DNA of 43,893 nt from Candidatus Palauibacter australiensis (GCA_026705295.1 JAPPBA010000177.1:1-43893), one strand, 5' to 3'; shown: positions 1-8,319, numbered from the stretch's first letter. The notes: generated by a model not told the origin, from the sequence alone. A program made the numbers and translations.

Positions 1-10
1 TATTCGTTGA

Positions 11-211
11 TTAAATGGATTGGGCTGTTACTCCGCCGTCGAGCACAAACACTGCGCCGGTCGTGAAGTCCGATGCGGCTGAGGCCAAGTAAAGCGCTGC
101 GCCCGTGATATCCCTTGGCTGACCGATGCGCCCCGCCGGCGTCCGCGCCAAAACGTGATCCAGCAATTCCGGATTTCCCCAAAGCGCCTGCGCGAATTTC
201 GTCCGCACCAA
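11..211 (-). pseudogene. 3' remnant of a short-chain dehydrogenase/reductase gene
   Basis: This is the last 64 or so codons of an SDR, ending in the family's typical C-terminal stretch GAVFVLDGGVTAQSI and a TAA stop. The nucleotide-binding TGxxxGxG motif and the catalytic Tyr-x-x-x-Lys, which lie earlier in such proteins, are absent. A full SDR is about 250 residues. It has no start of its own and is read only as the tail of the chimeric frame. Confidence 0.55.
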
Positions 212-526
212 ACCGGGGATGCTTCCCTTCATCTCCATCGCGATCCGGTACGCGGGCGTGTTGCGGATCGTATCCTGCGCTTCCACGCGCAGGTGCATCT
301 GCCCGAACCGCACGGGTCCGAACGTCACCGCGTATTCGGCCTCCTGGCCGATCGCGAAGGGCCACGCCGGGGGAAACGGACCGCCGCCCGCCGTTTCCGA
401 TCCGGCCTGGCCCGCGAGCGGGGCGCTACCGGCTAGGAAGGCGGCTAGCAGTCCGAGGCAAGACCCGGCGTGAGCACCGAGAACCGACGCGAGGACCGTG
501 GCGAGCCCTGGCAGGCGCTCCGGCAT
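11..526 (-). CDS. Chimeric ORF: DUF3108 N-terminus joined to an SDR C-terminus
   Basis: The ATG lies one base after the stop of the upstream glycosyltransferase gene (TGACATG), so this is the last gene of the envelope operon. It runs 171 codons. Residues 1-45 are hydrophobic and signal-peptide-like. Residues about 55-105 (GQEAEYAVTFGPVRFG, YRIAMEMKGSIPG) match the start of periplasmic DUF3108 proteins, which normally run to about 250 residues. From about residue 106 the protein becomes the end of a short-chain dehydrogenase: LVRTKF, GRIGQPRDI, ALYLAS and VLDGGVTA. The switch falls on a Pro-Gly pair at about 212-218, where both families plausibly share the bases CCCGG. No known protein combines these halves in this way. 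A deletion or an assembly join at the window edge is more likely than a working fusion. The frame itself is certain; the biology is not. Confidence 0.6.
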   Translation of the reverse strand: MPERLPGLATVLASVLGAHAGSCLGLLAAFLAGSAPLAGQAGSETAGGGPFPPAWPFAIGQEAEYAVTFGPVRFGQMHLRVEAQDTIRNTPAYRIAMEMKGSIPGLVRTKFAQALWGNPELLDHVLARTPAGRIGQPRDITGAALYLASAASDFTTGAVFVLDGGVTAQSI

Positions 527-527
527 G

Positions 528-1277
528 TCAGGCGACTTCCATAGCCTGCCGGCCGATTTCGCGCAGGGCGCGGTCCCGGCCGGCCGCGAACAGCTGCCGG
601 AGTTGCTCGCCGACCCGGAAGCGCGCGTCGCGGTATCGGCGGAGGGGATGCGGATCATGCGGAATCTCCTCGAATCTTCGTACGAACGGCCACACCTGCA
701 GGAGCAGCGCGGCGTTGGCGGCCCAGCCCTCGTACTGCACCAGCGGCCCATCGCCGGCGGCGACGGCGCGTTCCAGAGCGAACAACCTATATAACCGAAG
801 AGAAGCATAAGGGTCCGTCACGGCTGGAGCCGCCAGCAGACGACCGGCGCAGAGCCGGCCGCCGGCCCGGGTCAGACGCCGGTTCAGGGGTTCGGGTTCG
901 CCGCGCGCGACCGTGACGAGATCGGCGCCGCCCTCGAAGCAGCGAAGCATCTTCGGCAAGCGCTCGGGCGAATCGGAGAAATCGCCCTGCATGGAGACGA
1001 ACGCATCGCGGCGGGGGTAGCCCGAGCGGCGAAGCGTCGCCCGGATCAGCCGGTCGAGGCTCACGGCGTAGCCCCGCCGTTCCTCGTTGCGGAGCACGGT
1101 CAGCGGGAGCACCCGCGGATACCGGTCCAGCGCTTCGCCCGTCCCGTCGTCCGAGGCATCGTCGCAAACGAGCACGTGAAACTGCCGCCGCTCGCCGTAG
1201 AGCAATTCGCGGATGCGCCACAGCAGCGGACCGATGGTCTCGCGCTCGTTGTGAACCGGAATCCCGATGTGAATCAC
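528..1277 (-). CDS. Family 2 glycosyltransferase
   Basis: A 249-residue GT-A fold transferase. The N-terminus VIHIGIPVHNERETIGPL is the family 2 opening. DDAS near residues 39-42 is the nucleotide-sugar binding site, and MQGDFSD near 96-102 holds the metal-binding acidic residues. The start is taken as the GTG at 1277, because it overlaps the stop of the acyltransferase gene by four bases (GTGA); the longer frame upstream reads through that gene and is unlikely. There is no membrane helix, so the enzyme is probably cytosolic or peripheral. Its place between the LpxL-like acyltransferase and DUF3108 suggests a role in lipid A, core or another glycolipid. The donor and acceptor cannot be read from sequence. 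Confidence 0.85.
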   Translation of the reverse strand: MIHIGIPVHNERETIGPLLWRIRELLYGERRQFHVLVCDDASDDGTGEALDRYPRVLPLTVLRNEERRGYAVSLDRLIRATLRRSGYPRRDAFVSMQGDFSDSPERLPKMLRCFEGGADLVTVARGEPEPLNRRLTRAGGRLCAGRLLAAPAVTDPYASLRLYRLFALERAVAAGDGPLVQYEGWAANAALLLQVWPFVRRFEEIPHDPHPLRRYRDARFRVGEQLRQLFAAGRDRALREIGRQAMEVA

Positions 1278-2212
1278 GCGCCCTCTCCGCGTTGCGCCAC
1301 CCGCTTCCAGCGCCGGTGGAACCAGAAGTACTGCTCCGGCCGCCGTTCGATCTCCCTCTCCAGCACCCGAACCCAACCCTTCGTGAGCTCGACCGGATCG
1401 CCGGCGGAGCCGGATCGACCGCCGTCGATCTCTTCATGGACGATCCGATACCCCGATGGGTCTCGAACGAGAGCCGCGAAGAAGAGAGGGACATCGGCCG
1501 CGAGACACAAACGCGCGGGGGCGAGCGATGTCCAGGCGGGGCGGCCCAGGAAGTCGATCGGGGCGCTGCCGCGCCGGGCGTGCTGATCGGCCACCAGGGC
1601 CAGGATCCGGCCCGAGCGCAGCGCGTCGAGCGCCGGCCGCGCCGCCTCGTCGCGGTCGAGCACGTCCAGTCCGAGCCGCGCGCGCAGCTCCTGCAGCCGA
1701 CGGCCGAAGGCGCCCCGCTGGCGCTGCACGACCGCCGTCACGCGCACTCCGAGCGCCCGCACGGCGGCGCCGCCGAGCTCCCAGTTGCCGAGGTGTCCGG
1801 CGACGACCACGGCGCCGTCCCGCTCCGCGACCGCGGCGTGCAGGCGCGGACCCAGCCCGGCCTCATCGACGACGCGAGACAGCCTCCGCTCGACCCGGGG
1901 CGGGCCGCCCATGAGGAGCGCGGCTTCCCGGCCGAAGTGCCGGTAGCACGCGCGAGCCGTGCCGCGCACCCAGTGCGGCGTCGCGGCCGGGAAGCTCGCG
2001 GCGATCTGGGCGTCGACCACGCGGCGCCGCATGCGGAGAGGGTCGCGACACAGCGCCCCGAGCGCCCGCCCGGCCGCGAGCGCCACAGGTTCCGGCGCGG
2101 CGCGCAGTCCGAGATGCAGGCCGGTCACGCCGCCGTCCACGAGCGCCTCCGCGAGCCGCCGGCCGGCGCCCCGTCCGCGGCCCCCGCCACGCCGGCCCGC
2201 CCGGCCCTTCAC
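1274..2212 (-). CDS. LpxL/HtrB-like lysophospholipid (lipid A) acyltransferase
   Basis: A 312-residue member of the bacterial lipid A biosynthesis acyltransferase family, which transfers a secondary acyl chain to lipid A precursors at the inner membrane. The catalytic HLGNWE (H140...E145) is present, and so is the typical C-terminal QYFWFHRRWK near residues 292-302. The N-terminal 20 residues are very rich in Arg and Gly, with only a weak hydrophobic anchor after them, so the true start may be further in. The ATG overlaps the stop of the ABC exporter gene by four bases (ATGA), which supports translational coupling. Placed right after an MsbA-like flippase, it most likely acts in lipid A maturation. 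Confidence 0.88.
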   Translation of the reverse strand: MKGRAGRRGGGRGRGAGRRLAEALVDGGVTGLHLGLRAAPEPVALAAGRALGALCRDPLRMRRRVVDAQIAASFPAATPHWVRGTARACYRHFGREAALLMGGPPRVERRLSRVVDEAGLGPRLHAAVAERDGAVVVAGHLGNWELGGAAVRALGVRVTAVVQRQRGAFGRRLQELRARLGLDVLDRDEAARPALDALRSGRILALVADQHARRGSAPIDFLGRPAWTSLAPARLCLAADVPLFFAALVRDPSGYRIVHEEIDGGRSGSAGDPVELTKGWVRVLEREIERRPEQYFWFHRRWKRVAQRGEGA

Positions 2213-4041
2213 GGTTGCGAGACGCCTTCGAGCTGGGGGCCGAAGAGCCGGCGGTACGGCCCGCCGCGAGAGGCGAGCGCGTCGTGGCGGCCGGCGTCCA
2301 CGAGTCGCCCGCGGTCGAGGACGAAGATCCGGTCGGCTTCGCGCACCGTGGAGAGCCGGTGGGCGACGACGATCACGGTGCGGCCATGCAAGCCTTCGGC
2401 CGCCGCCCTCAGCGCCGTCTCGGTCTCCGCATCCACGGCCGACGTGGCTTCGTCCAGGATCAGGATCGGGGGATCGCGGAAGATGGCCCGCGCGATCCCG
2501 ATGCGCTGGCGCTGCCCCGTCGACAGACGCACCCCGCGATCGCCGAGCACGGTGTCGTAACCGTCCGGCAGTCCCGCGATGAAGCCGTGCGCCCCGGCCG
2601 TCCGCGCCGCCGCTTCGACCGCCGCCGGGTCCGGCGCGTCCTCCCCGTAGGCGATGTTCGCCGTCACCGTGTCGTGGAAGAGCACGGCCTCCTGCCCCAC
2701 GAGGCCGATGAGCCGGCGGAGGGAGTCCACCGAAAACTCCCGGATGTCCGTCCCATCGATCGTGACCCGCCCCACCTGCGGATCCGCAAACCTGGGCAGC
2801 AGGTCGACCAGCGTGGACTTCCCGCTCCCCGACGCCCCGACGATGGCGACGACGGATCCGCGCGGGACGACGAGATCGACGCCCTGCAGCGCCGCCCGGC
2901 CCCGCTCGTAGGCGAAGCTGACCCCCTCGTAGCGGATCTCCCGTTCGGGCCCCGCCGCGATCCGCGACCCTCCGGCCGGCTCCGGGTCCTGGTCGAGGAT
3001 CTCGAAGAAACGGTCGGCCGCGGCGAGTCCCTGAGCGGCGATGGCCGGATACTGCGCTAATCCCTTCACCGGCGAGATGGCGCGCAGCGCGATGGTCACG
3101 AAGGCGACGAACTGTTCGGGCGCGATCGACCCGCCGCTCCCCACGAACGACGCTCCGATCCAGACGAGTCCGAGCGCCACGACGGACGCGAGCGTTTCGG
3201 AAAGGGGCGAGGCGAGGTGCCGGGTCGTGGCCGCCGAGATCCGCCTGCGGCTGAACGCGTCCGAACGGCGCCGAAAGCGCCTCTCCTCGAAGTCCTCGGC
3301 AACCCTCGACTTCACAAGCCGCACCGCGCCCAGCGATTCCTGCAGCGCCGCGACGAGTTCGCCGTGGTCATCCCAGGTGCGGCGGAACTTCTCGCGCAGC
3401 CGGCCGAGCAGCGGCCGCAGGCCGAGCCACACGAGCGGCACCAGGATGACGGCGATGAGCGCCAGCCTCCACGAGAGGGCGAACAACGCCACGGCGTAGG
3501 CCGCGAGGGTCGCCACCTGGCGCACGGCCTGCGCGAGCGCGTCCGTCACGACGGGCTTCGCCTCGCCCGCGTCCGCGATCACGCGTGCGATCAACTGTCC
3601 CGCCTTTCCACGCTCGAAGAAGGCGAGGGGCAGACGCTGCAGGTGCGCGTGCACGGCGTTGCGCACGTCGCGGACGAGGAACTCCTGGGTGCGGATCGAG
3701 AGCGCCCTCCCTCCGACGACGCAGAGGTTCTTGAGGAGGAGCGCGGCCAGCACCAGCACGCACACGGCCCGGAGTCCGTCCAGCCCCGCCTCCGGGCCGA
3801 GCCATCCCCCGGCGATCCCGTCGATGAAGCGCTCCGCCGCGTTCCGTCCGCCGCCGGGCAGGGGAGGCCCCATGCCGAAGAGCGAGCGGAGGAACGGGAT
3901 GAGCAGGAGGAGGCTGAACGCCTCGAGTCCGGCCGCGAGCACACCGAGCGCCAGGCTCGCAAGAAAGGTCCATCGATAGGGGCGCAGGAACCGGAGCAGC
4001 CGCCGATACGACGAGGCGCCCCCGTCCCGGCCCGGGTTCAT
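2209..4041 (-). CDS. MsbA-like ABC exporter (lipid A/glycolipid flippase type)
   Basis: A 610-residue half-transporter with an N-terminal six-helix membrane domain (about residues 20-335) fused to an ATPase domain. The Walker A is GASGSGKST at 402-410, the Q-loop glutamine is Q450, Walker B ILILDE is at 526-531 and the H-loop is H561 in VAHRLSTV. The signature is LSTGQ (506-510) instead of the usual LSGGQ, which may alter turnover but sits in an otherwise complete domain. It would work as a homodimer that flips lipid A or a similar lipid across the inner membrane. It lies four bases after the PorX-like gene and overlaps the acyltransferase gene. The substrate is inferred from these neighbours, not from a diagnostic motif. 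Confidence 0.9.
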   Translation of the reverse strand: MNPGRDGGASSYRRLLRFLRPYRWTFLASLALGVLAAGLEAFSLLLLIPFLRSLFGMGPPLPGGGRNAAERFIDGIAGGWLGPEAGLDGLRAVCVLVLAALLLKNLCVVGGRALSIRTQEFLVRDVRNAVHAHLQRLPLAFFERGKAGQLIARVIADAGEAKPVVTDALAQAVRQVATLAAYAVALFALSWRLALIAVILVPLVWLGLRPLLGRLREKFRRTWDDHGELVAALQESLGAVRLVKSRVAEDFEERRFRRRSDAFSRRRISAATTRHLASPLSETLASVVALGLVWIGASFVGSGGSIAPEQFVAFVTIALRAISPVKGLAQYPAIAAQGLAAADRFFEILDQDPEPAGGSRIAAGPEREIRYEGVSFAYERGRAALQGVDLVVPRGSVVAIVGASGSGKSTLVDLLPRFADPQVGRVTIDGTDIREFSVDSLRRLIGLVGQEAVLFHDTVTANIAYGEDAPDPAAVEAAARTAGAHGFIAGLPDGYDTVLGDRGVRLSTGQRQRIGIARAIFRDPPILILDEATSAVDAETETALRAAAEGLHGRTVIVVAHRLSTVREADRIFVLDRGRLVDAGRHDALASRGGPYRRLFGPQLEGVSQP

Positions 4042-4045
4042 CGAG

Positions 4046-5620
4046 TCACCGCGGCGTGAGCAGCGCGGCGGGAAGCACCATCTCGTCGGGGCTCACCCCG
4101 CCGTGCAGGAAACTGTCCCGGTACCGGTTCTGGTATTCCCGCAGCCGCGTCGGGTAGACGAAGAAGTAGTCCTCCCGACAGAGGGCGAAGGTCTTGCTCA
4201 TCCCGCCGGGAGGCATTCGCCATTCGTCCGCGTCCGAAGTCGACATGACCGCGGCCGGGTTCTCCACCTTCATGTCGTCGCCGATCTTGTAGCGCAGGCT
4301 CGTCGATGCGTCGCGCCCGGCGTAGATCGTGGCGGGCCGCCGGCAGTGAATCGAACCGTGGTCCGTCGTGAGGAGGACCCGGACGCCCCGCTGCGCGGCC
4401 AGCCGGAGCGCCTTCAGCGCCGGCGAACGCTCGAACCAGGTCACCGTGAGCGAGCGCAGCGCGCTGCTGTCCTGCGCCATCTCCCAGATCAGGCGCGACC
4501 GCGCCCTCCCGTGCGTGAGCATGTCCACGAAGCCGAACACGAGCGCCGTGGCGGAAGGAGACGACAGGTAACCGCCGAGCCGCGCCAGCATGGGCTCGCT
4601 CTCCTGGGCCGAGAAGATCTTCTCGTAGTGCACGGGGATCCGCGACGCGGTCAGTTCGTGGATATGCCGCTCGAAGAGTTCGTCCTCGAAGGAGTTGTAG
4701 CCGGTCTCGCTGCCCCTCTCCCACCACTCCGGACGACGCTCGGCGAGTTCGTCCGCGAAGATGCCTCCGAAGATCGCGTTGCGCGCGAACGGGGTCGCCG
4801 TAGGCAGGAGACCCGCGTAGAGCGCCTCCTCGATCTCGAAGTATTCGCTGACGATGGGGAGGACAGCCCGCCACTGGTCCAGCCGCATGCAGTCCATCAC
4901 GACGAGCAGCGCCGCCGGATCCTCGTCCAGGATCGGCCGGAAGAAGCGGGACAGCACGTCCACCGAGAGGGTCGGCCCCCGCTCGCCCCCCTCGTGCACC
5001 CACTCCCCGTACCGGTCCGCCACGAGATCGCAGAAACCTCGGCTCAGGTCGGTGTGCAGCCCCTTGAGGATCTCGCGCAGGCCCGACTCGCCGGCCTCCT
5101 CCAGCTTCAGGTCCCAGTCGACCAGTTCCGAGTACAGGTCGGCCCAGTCCCGCCACGAAGCCGCCGTGGAGACCCGCTCGCGCAACTCGCCGAAGCGGCG
5201 CGAGAAGTCGCGCGTGATGTGCTCGTGGCGCAGGGCCGGGCCGGCGAGGAGCCGCGTCACGACCGACAGCACCTGCCGGGGGCTCGTCGGCTTGACGATG
5301 TAGTCGTCCGCCCGCCGTCCGATCGCCTCGTGCATGGTCGATTCCTCTTCGCTCTTCGTGACCATCACCACGGGGAGGCGGGGGGCGGAACTCCGGATGC
5401 GGTCGAGGACCTCGATCCCGCGCAGCCCGGGCATGCGCTCGTCCAGAAGTACGAGATCGTAGGAAGCCGCCGTCAGGAGTTCCATCGCGTCCTGGCCGTT
5501 CATCACGGCATCGACGTGATAGCCCGAGGACCGCAGCAGCATGAGATGCGGACGCAGCAGGTCGACTTCGTCGTCCACCCACAGGATCCGGCCTGCCACG
5601 GTCTTTGTCCCTTCCGTCAT
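4046..5620 (-). CDS. porX: PorX-like response regulator with PglZ (alkaline phosphatase superfamily) domain
   Basis: A 524-residue protein. Residues 10-125 are a complete receiver domain: acidic pair D16/D17, phospho-acceptor D60 in LVLLDERMPG, T88 and K110. After a helical linker, residues about 215-520 form a PglZ domain of the alkaline phosphatase superfamily. Its likely metal ligands are D243 (VMDCMRLDQW), T274 (LPTATPFARNAIF), D366 and H370 (FVDMLTH), D420 and H421 (TTDHGSIH) and H506. This architecture and the DCxRxDQW/PTATxxARNAIF signatures match PorX, the Bacteroidota regulator of type IX secretion, whose PglZ domain is a phosphodiesterase. Here it sits inside an LPS operon, with no histidine kinase in the window. 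GAGAGG upstream serves as ribosome site. The family assignment is firm; the process it controls here is unknown. Confidence 0.88.
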   Translation of the reverse strand: MTEGTKTVAGRILWVDDEVDLLRPHLMLLRSSGYHVDAVMNGQDAMELLTAASYDLVLLDERMPGLRGIEVLDRIRSSAPRLPVVMVTKSEEESTMHEAIGRRADDYIVKPTSPRQVLSVVTRLLAGPALRHEHITRDFSRRFGELRERVSTAASWRDWADLYSELVDWDLKLEEAGESGLREILKGLHTDLSRGFCDLVADRYGEWVHEGGERGPTLSVDVLSRFFRPILDEDPAALLVVMDCMRLDQWRAVLPIVSEYFEIEEALYAGLLPTATPFARNAIFGGIFADELAERRPEWWERGSETGYNSFEDELFERHIHELTASRIPVHYEKIFSAQESEPMLARLGGYLSSPSATALVFGFVDMLTHGRARSRLIWEMAQDSSALRSLTVTWFERSPALKALRLAAQRGVRVLLTTDHGSIHCRRPATIYAGRDASTSLRYKIGDDMKVENPAAVMSTSDADEWRMPPGGMSKTFALCREDYFFVYPTRLREYQNRYRDSFLHGGVSPDEMVLPAALLTPR

Positions 5621-5630
5621 GCGCCGCCTC

Positions 5631-6692
5631 TCAGGTGGTCAGATACGAGCGGATGGCCCGCTCCAGCTTAAGCACGACTTCCTCGGCGCGGATTCTCGAC
5701 ATGCGTCCCGCCCGGGTGGCCCGGGACGGCATCCGCTCGCCATCGGAGCCGGCCGGGCCATGAAAATGGTCCACCGTGAGATCCGTGAACCGGCCGTAGG
5801 GACCGCTGCGCCTGGGGTCCGTGTACCCGTACAGTCCGATGGTCGGCGTCCCCAGCGCCACCGCCATGTGCAGAGGACCCGTGTCCGGCGCCAGCGCGAG
5901 ATCGCTCGCGGAGAGCCGGCCCGCCAACTCCCTCAGCGTCCCGCCCAGCGCGACGCGCGGCGGAACCCCGCACAACCGTTCGAGGCGGCGGGCATCCCGC
6001 AGTTCCTCTTCGGAGTCTCCTCCCAGGAGGACGGGCTGAAGGCCCAGATCTCCGGCCGCCATGTCGATTACCCGCGCCGTCCCCTCGAGGGTCCAGTTTC
6101 TTCGGGCGTTGGAACTCCGCGGCACGACCGCAAGCACCGGAAGCGAGAATTCCTCCCGCCACCGCGCCGAGACCCGCCGCTCCTCCTCCGTGAAATGAAA
6201 CCGCCATTCCAGGCGCCGCGGGACGCCGAGGTGGTCGAGGAATTCGAACAGTTCGTCCTGAATGTGGGCCACGGGAGCCGGCGGGATGCGGCGGTTCGTG
6301 GCCAGCCAGCTCAGGTCGCGGGCGCGCGGGCGATCGTGGCCGAGGCGCTCCGGAGCGCGCAGGAGACGCGTGACCGTCCCTCCCTTGAAGTTCGGCTGCA
6401 GACAGATGACGAGATCGAACGTTTCTCCTGCCACGTCACGCCGAAAGCGGGAATAGGCGCGGGCGCCGAGCCGTCGGTGAAAGCGCACGATCCGGTCGAC
6501 ATCCGGCCGGCCGGCCATCAGCGTGGCGGGGCCCGGCTGCAGCACCCAGGTGATGTGGGCGCCCGGCCAGGCCCGCCGGAGCGACGCGACGATGGGCATC
6601 CCCTGCACGGTGCTTCCCACCGCACTCATGAGCACGATGGCGACCCTGCGCGGCGGAGCGCCCGCGCCGCGCAGGGATCTATCGGGCCGCAT
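5631..6692 (-). CDS. GT9 heptosyltransferase-like protein lacking the usual catalytic Asp
   Basis: A 353-residue glycosyltransferase family 9 (ADP-heptose:LPS heptosyltransferase) protein and first gene of the envelope operon. The C-terminal half has the family's APDTGPLHMAVALGTPTIGL and YGYTDPRRSGPYG, which bind the nucleotide sugar. In the N-terminal half the family motif GD (Asp acts as catalytic base in WaaC) reads SAVGSTVQGMP, with Ser at residue 27 in place of Asp. The start is taken at the ATG at 6692; a longer frame reaching 6812 would run into the lptF promoter. It ends ten bases before the PorX-like gene. It could transfer heptose or another sugar to the LPS core, or be a diverged member with changed chemistry. 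Confidence 0.82.
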   Translation of the reverse strand: MRPDRSLRGAGAPPRRVAIVLMSAVGSTVQGMPIVASLRRAWPGAHITWVLQPGPATLMAGRPDVDRIVRFHRRLGARAYSRFRRDVAGETFDLVICLQPNFKGGTVTRLLRAPERLGHDRPRARDLSWLATNRRIPPAPVAHIQDELFEFLDHLGVPRRLEWRFHFTEEERRVSARWREEFSLPVLAVVPRSSNARRNWTLEGTARVIDMAAGDLGLQPVLLGGDSEEELRDARRLERLCGVPPRVALGGTLRELAGRLSASDLALAPDTGPLHMAVALGTPTIGLYGYTDPRRSGPYGRFTDLTVDHFHGPAGSDGERMPSRATRAGRMSRIRAEEVVLKLERAIRSYLTT

Positions 6693-6762
6693 CCCGGTAC
6701 AGGGGGTGGCGGACCGCGACGAACCCGCGGGGCGAAACCGGCCCCAAAAAGACCCGCCCGGG

Positions 6763-6791
6763 CTGACAACGGCCCGAAAACACAGTAATCT
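6763..6791 (+). promoter_or_regulatory. Candidate promoter of lptF-lptG, possibly leaderless
   Basis: CTGACA (6763-6768) and TAATCT (6786-6791) are separated by exactly 17 bases. The ATG of lptF follows the -10-like box by only 7 bases, and there is no Shine-Dalgarno sequence in that gap. This is the spacing expected if transcription starts at or next to the A of the ATG. It is a sequence match only. Confidence 0.4.
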
Positions 6792-6798
6792 CGGGGCG

Positions 6799-8319
6799 AT
6801 GCGAACTCTCACCCGCTATATCCTGAGCCGTCACGCCGGGCCGTTCATCTTCGCCGCCATCGGCACCACGGTGCTGCTCCTCCTCGACCAGGTGAGCAAG
6901 CGCTTCGAGCGGCTCATCGGCAAGGACCTCGAGTGGTCGGTGATCGCCGAGGTCTTCGTCTACTCCATCCCCTTCATCCTCGCCCAGACCCTGCCGATGG
7001 CCGTGCTCATCGCGGTCCTGTACGTCTTCAGCCGGATGGAGGGCGACTTCGAGATCACCGCCGTCAAGGCGAGCGGCATCCCCCTGTCGCGCGTGATGGC
7101 CCCGCTCCTCGTTTGTGCCGTCATTCTGGCCGGCGGAATGACCTGGTTCAACAACACGGTCCTGCCGCAGTCGAATCATCACCTGCAGGTGCTGCTCACG
7201 GGGATCGGCCGCAAGAAGCCAACCTTCAACCTTCGGGAACATACGATCAACGAGGTGCTCCCGTCCTATGTCTACGTGCACCCCGGCATGATCGACCGGG
7301 AGGAGAGCGTGGTGCACGATGTCGCGATCTACGATGAGCGAAATGGCCAGGAGAGCCGCTCCATCTACGCGACGCGTGGAAAGATGGGCTTCTCGGAGGA
7401 GGGGGAGGACCTCTATTTCGACCTCGAGGACGGCGTCGTCCAGGTACGCATGAACGAGCGCCCGCACGCCTTCCGGCGCATCGCCTTCGAGCGGATGCTG
7501 CTCAAGATCCCGGATGTGGCGAACGGGCTCGAGCGCGATACCGCGGCCATACGCGGCGATCGCGAGATGAACATCGCCGACATGCGCGTGGAGGCGGATC
7601 GCGGCGCGCAGATGGCGGACGCGGCGCGTTGGGAGAGCCTCGTGTACGCGCAGGCGATCACCCGCATGCTGCTGGACTTCGCGCAGCCTCTCGCGGACGG
7701 CACCTATGCCGGGGAGGGCGACATCCCCGACTGGGACGATAACATGGCCGACTGGGCGGATTACGTCGCCGACCGGAAGGATGACATCCCCGAACTGGAA
7801 GCCGACCTTCCCGACTGGGCCGATCTCCCCGACCGGGGTGACGACCCCTCCGCGACACCGGGCGCGCCCGCCCAGGGCGAGATGGGGCCGGAACCCGTGG
7901 GGCAGCGCGCCGCGCCGGATTCCACCAGGCAGGTCGCCGAGAGCGCGGCCCGCCGCTTCTACTCCGCCTCCGATGCGGCGAACCAATTCCAGTCCTACGC
8001 CGAGCGCGAGGTCACGGGCCTTCGCCGAATCAACCAGTACTGGGTCGAGATTCACAAGAAGGGGACGATCCCGGCCGCGTGCATCGTCTTCGTCCTCCTC
8101 GGCGCCCCGATCGCCGTCCGGTTCCCGCGCGGCGGCGTCGCGCTCGTCGTCGGCGTCAGCCTGGGCATCTTCGGGGCGTACTACGTCTCGCTCATCGGGG
8201 GCGAGCGGCTCGCCGACCGCCTCTGGATCTCGCCGCTCTGGGCCATGTGGGCCCCGAACGTCATCTTCGGCGCCGCCGGGATCGTGGCCCTCGCGCGCTC
8301 CACCAAGGTGATGCGCTGA
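6799..8319 (+). CDS. lptF: LptF/LptG-family LPS export permease with a heptapeptide-repeat insert
   Basis: A 506-residue YjgP/YjgQ permease. Three helices lie in residues 12-125, then a long periplasmic domain, then three helices in about 422-500. With LptG it forms the inner-membrane channel of the LptB2FG complex, which extracts LPS and passes it to LptC/LptA. Residues 309-349, at the end of the periplasmic part, hold six degenerate copies of a seven-residue acidic unit of the form (I/L)PDWxD(D/N), followed by a Pro/Gly-rich stretch. That makes it longer than the roughly 370 residues typical of LptF. The start is the ATG directly behind the promoter-like pair; the longer frame from 6523 overlaps the divergent gene. 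lptG follows after four bases. Confidence 0.9.
   Translation: MRTLTRYILSRHAGPFIFAAIGTTVLLLLDQVSKRFERLIGKDLEWSVIAEVFVYSIPFILAQTLPMAVLIAVLYVFSRMEGDFEITAVKASGIPLSRVMAPLLVCAVILAGGMTWFNNTVLPQSNHHLQVLLTGIGRKKPTFNLREHTINEVLPSYVYVHPGMIDREESVVHDVAIYDERNGQESRSIYATRGKMGFSEEGEDLYFDLEDGVVQVRMNERPHAFRRIAFERMLLKIPDVANGLERDTAAIRGDREMNIADMRVEADRGAQMADAARWESLVYAQAITRMLLDFAQPLADGTYAGEGDIPDWDDNMADWADYVADRKDDIPELEADLPDWADLPDRGDDPSATPGAPAQGEMGPEPVGQRAAPDSTRQVAESAARRFYSASDAANQFQSYAEREVTGLRRINQYWVEIHKKGTIPAACIVFVLLGAPIAVRFPRGGVALVVGVSLGIFGAYYVSLIGGERLADRLWISPLWAMWAPNVIFGAAGIVALARSTKVMR
7723..7845 (+). repeat. 21-bp coding tandem repeat in lptF (six degenerate units)
   Basis: Units start at 7723, 7744, 7765, 7786, 7807 and 7825. 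Five steps are 21 bases and one is 18. The shared core is CCCGACTGGGnnGAT. It encodes IPDWDDN, MADWADY, VADRKDD, IPELEAD, LPDWAD and LPDRGDD. Frame is kept throughout. Confidence 0.8.
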
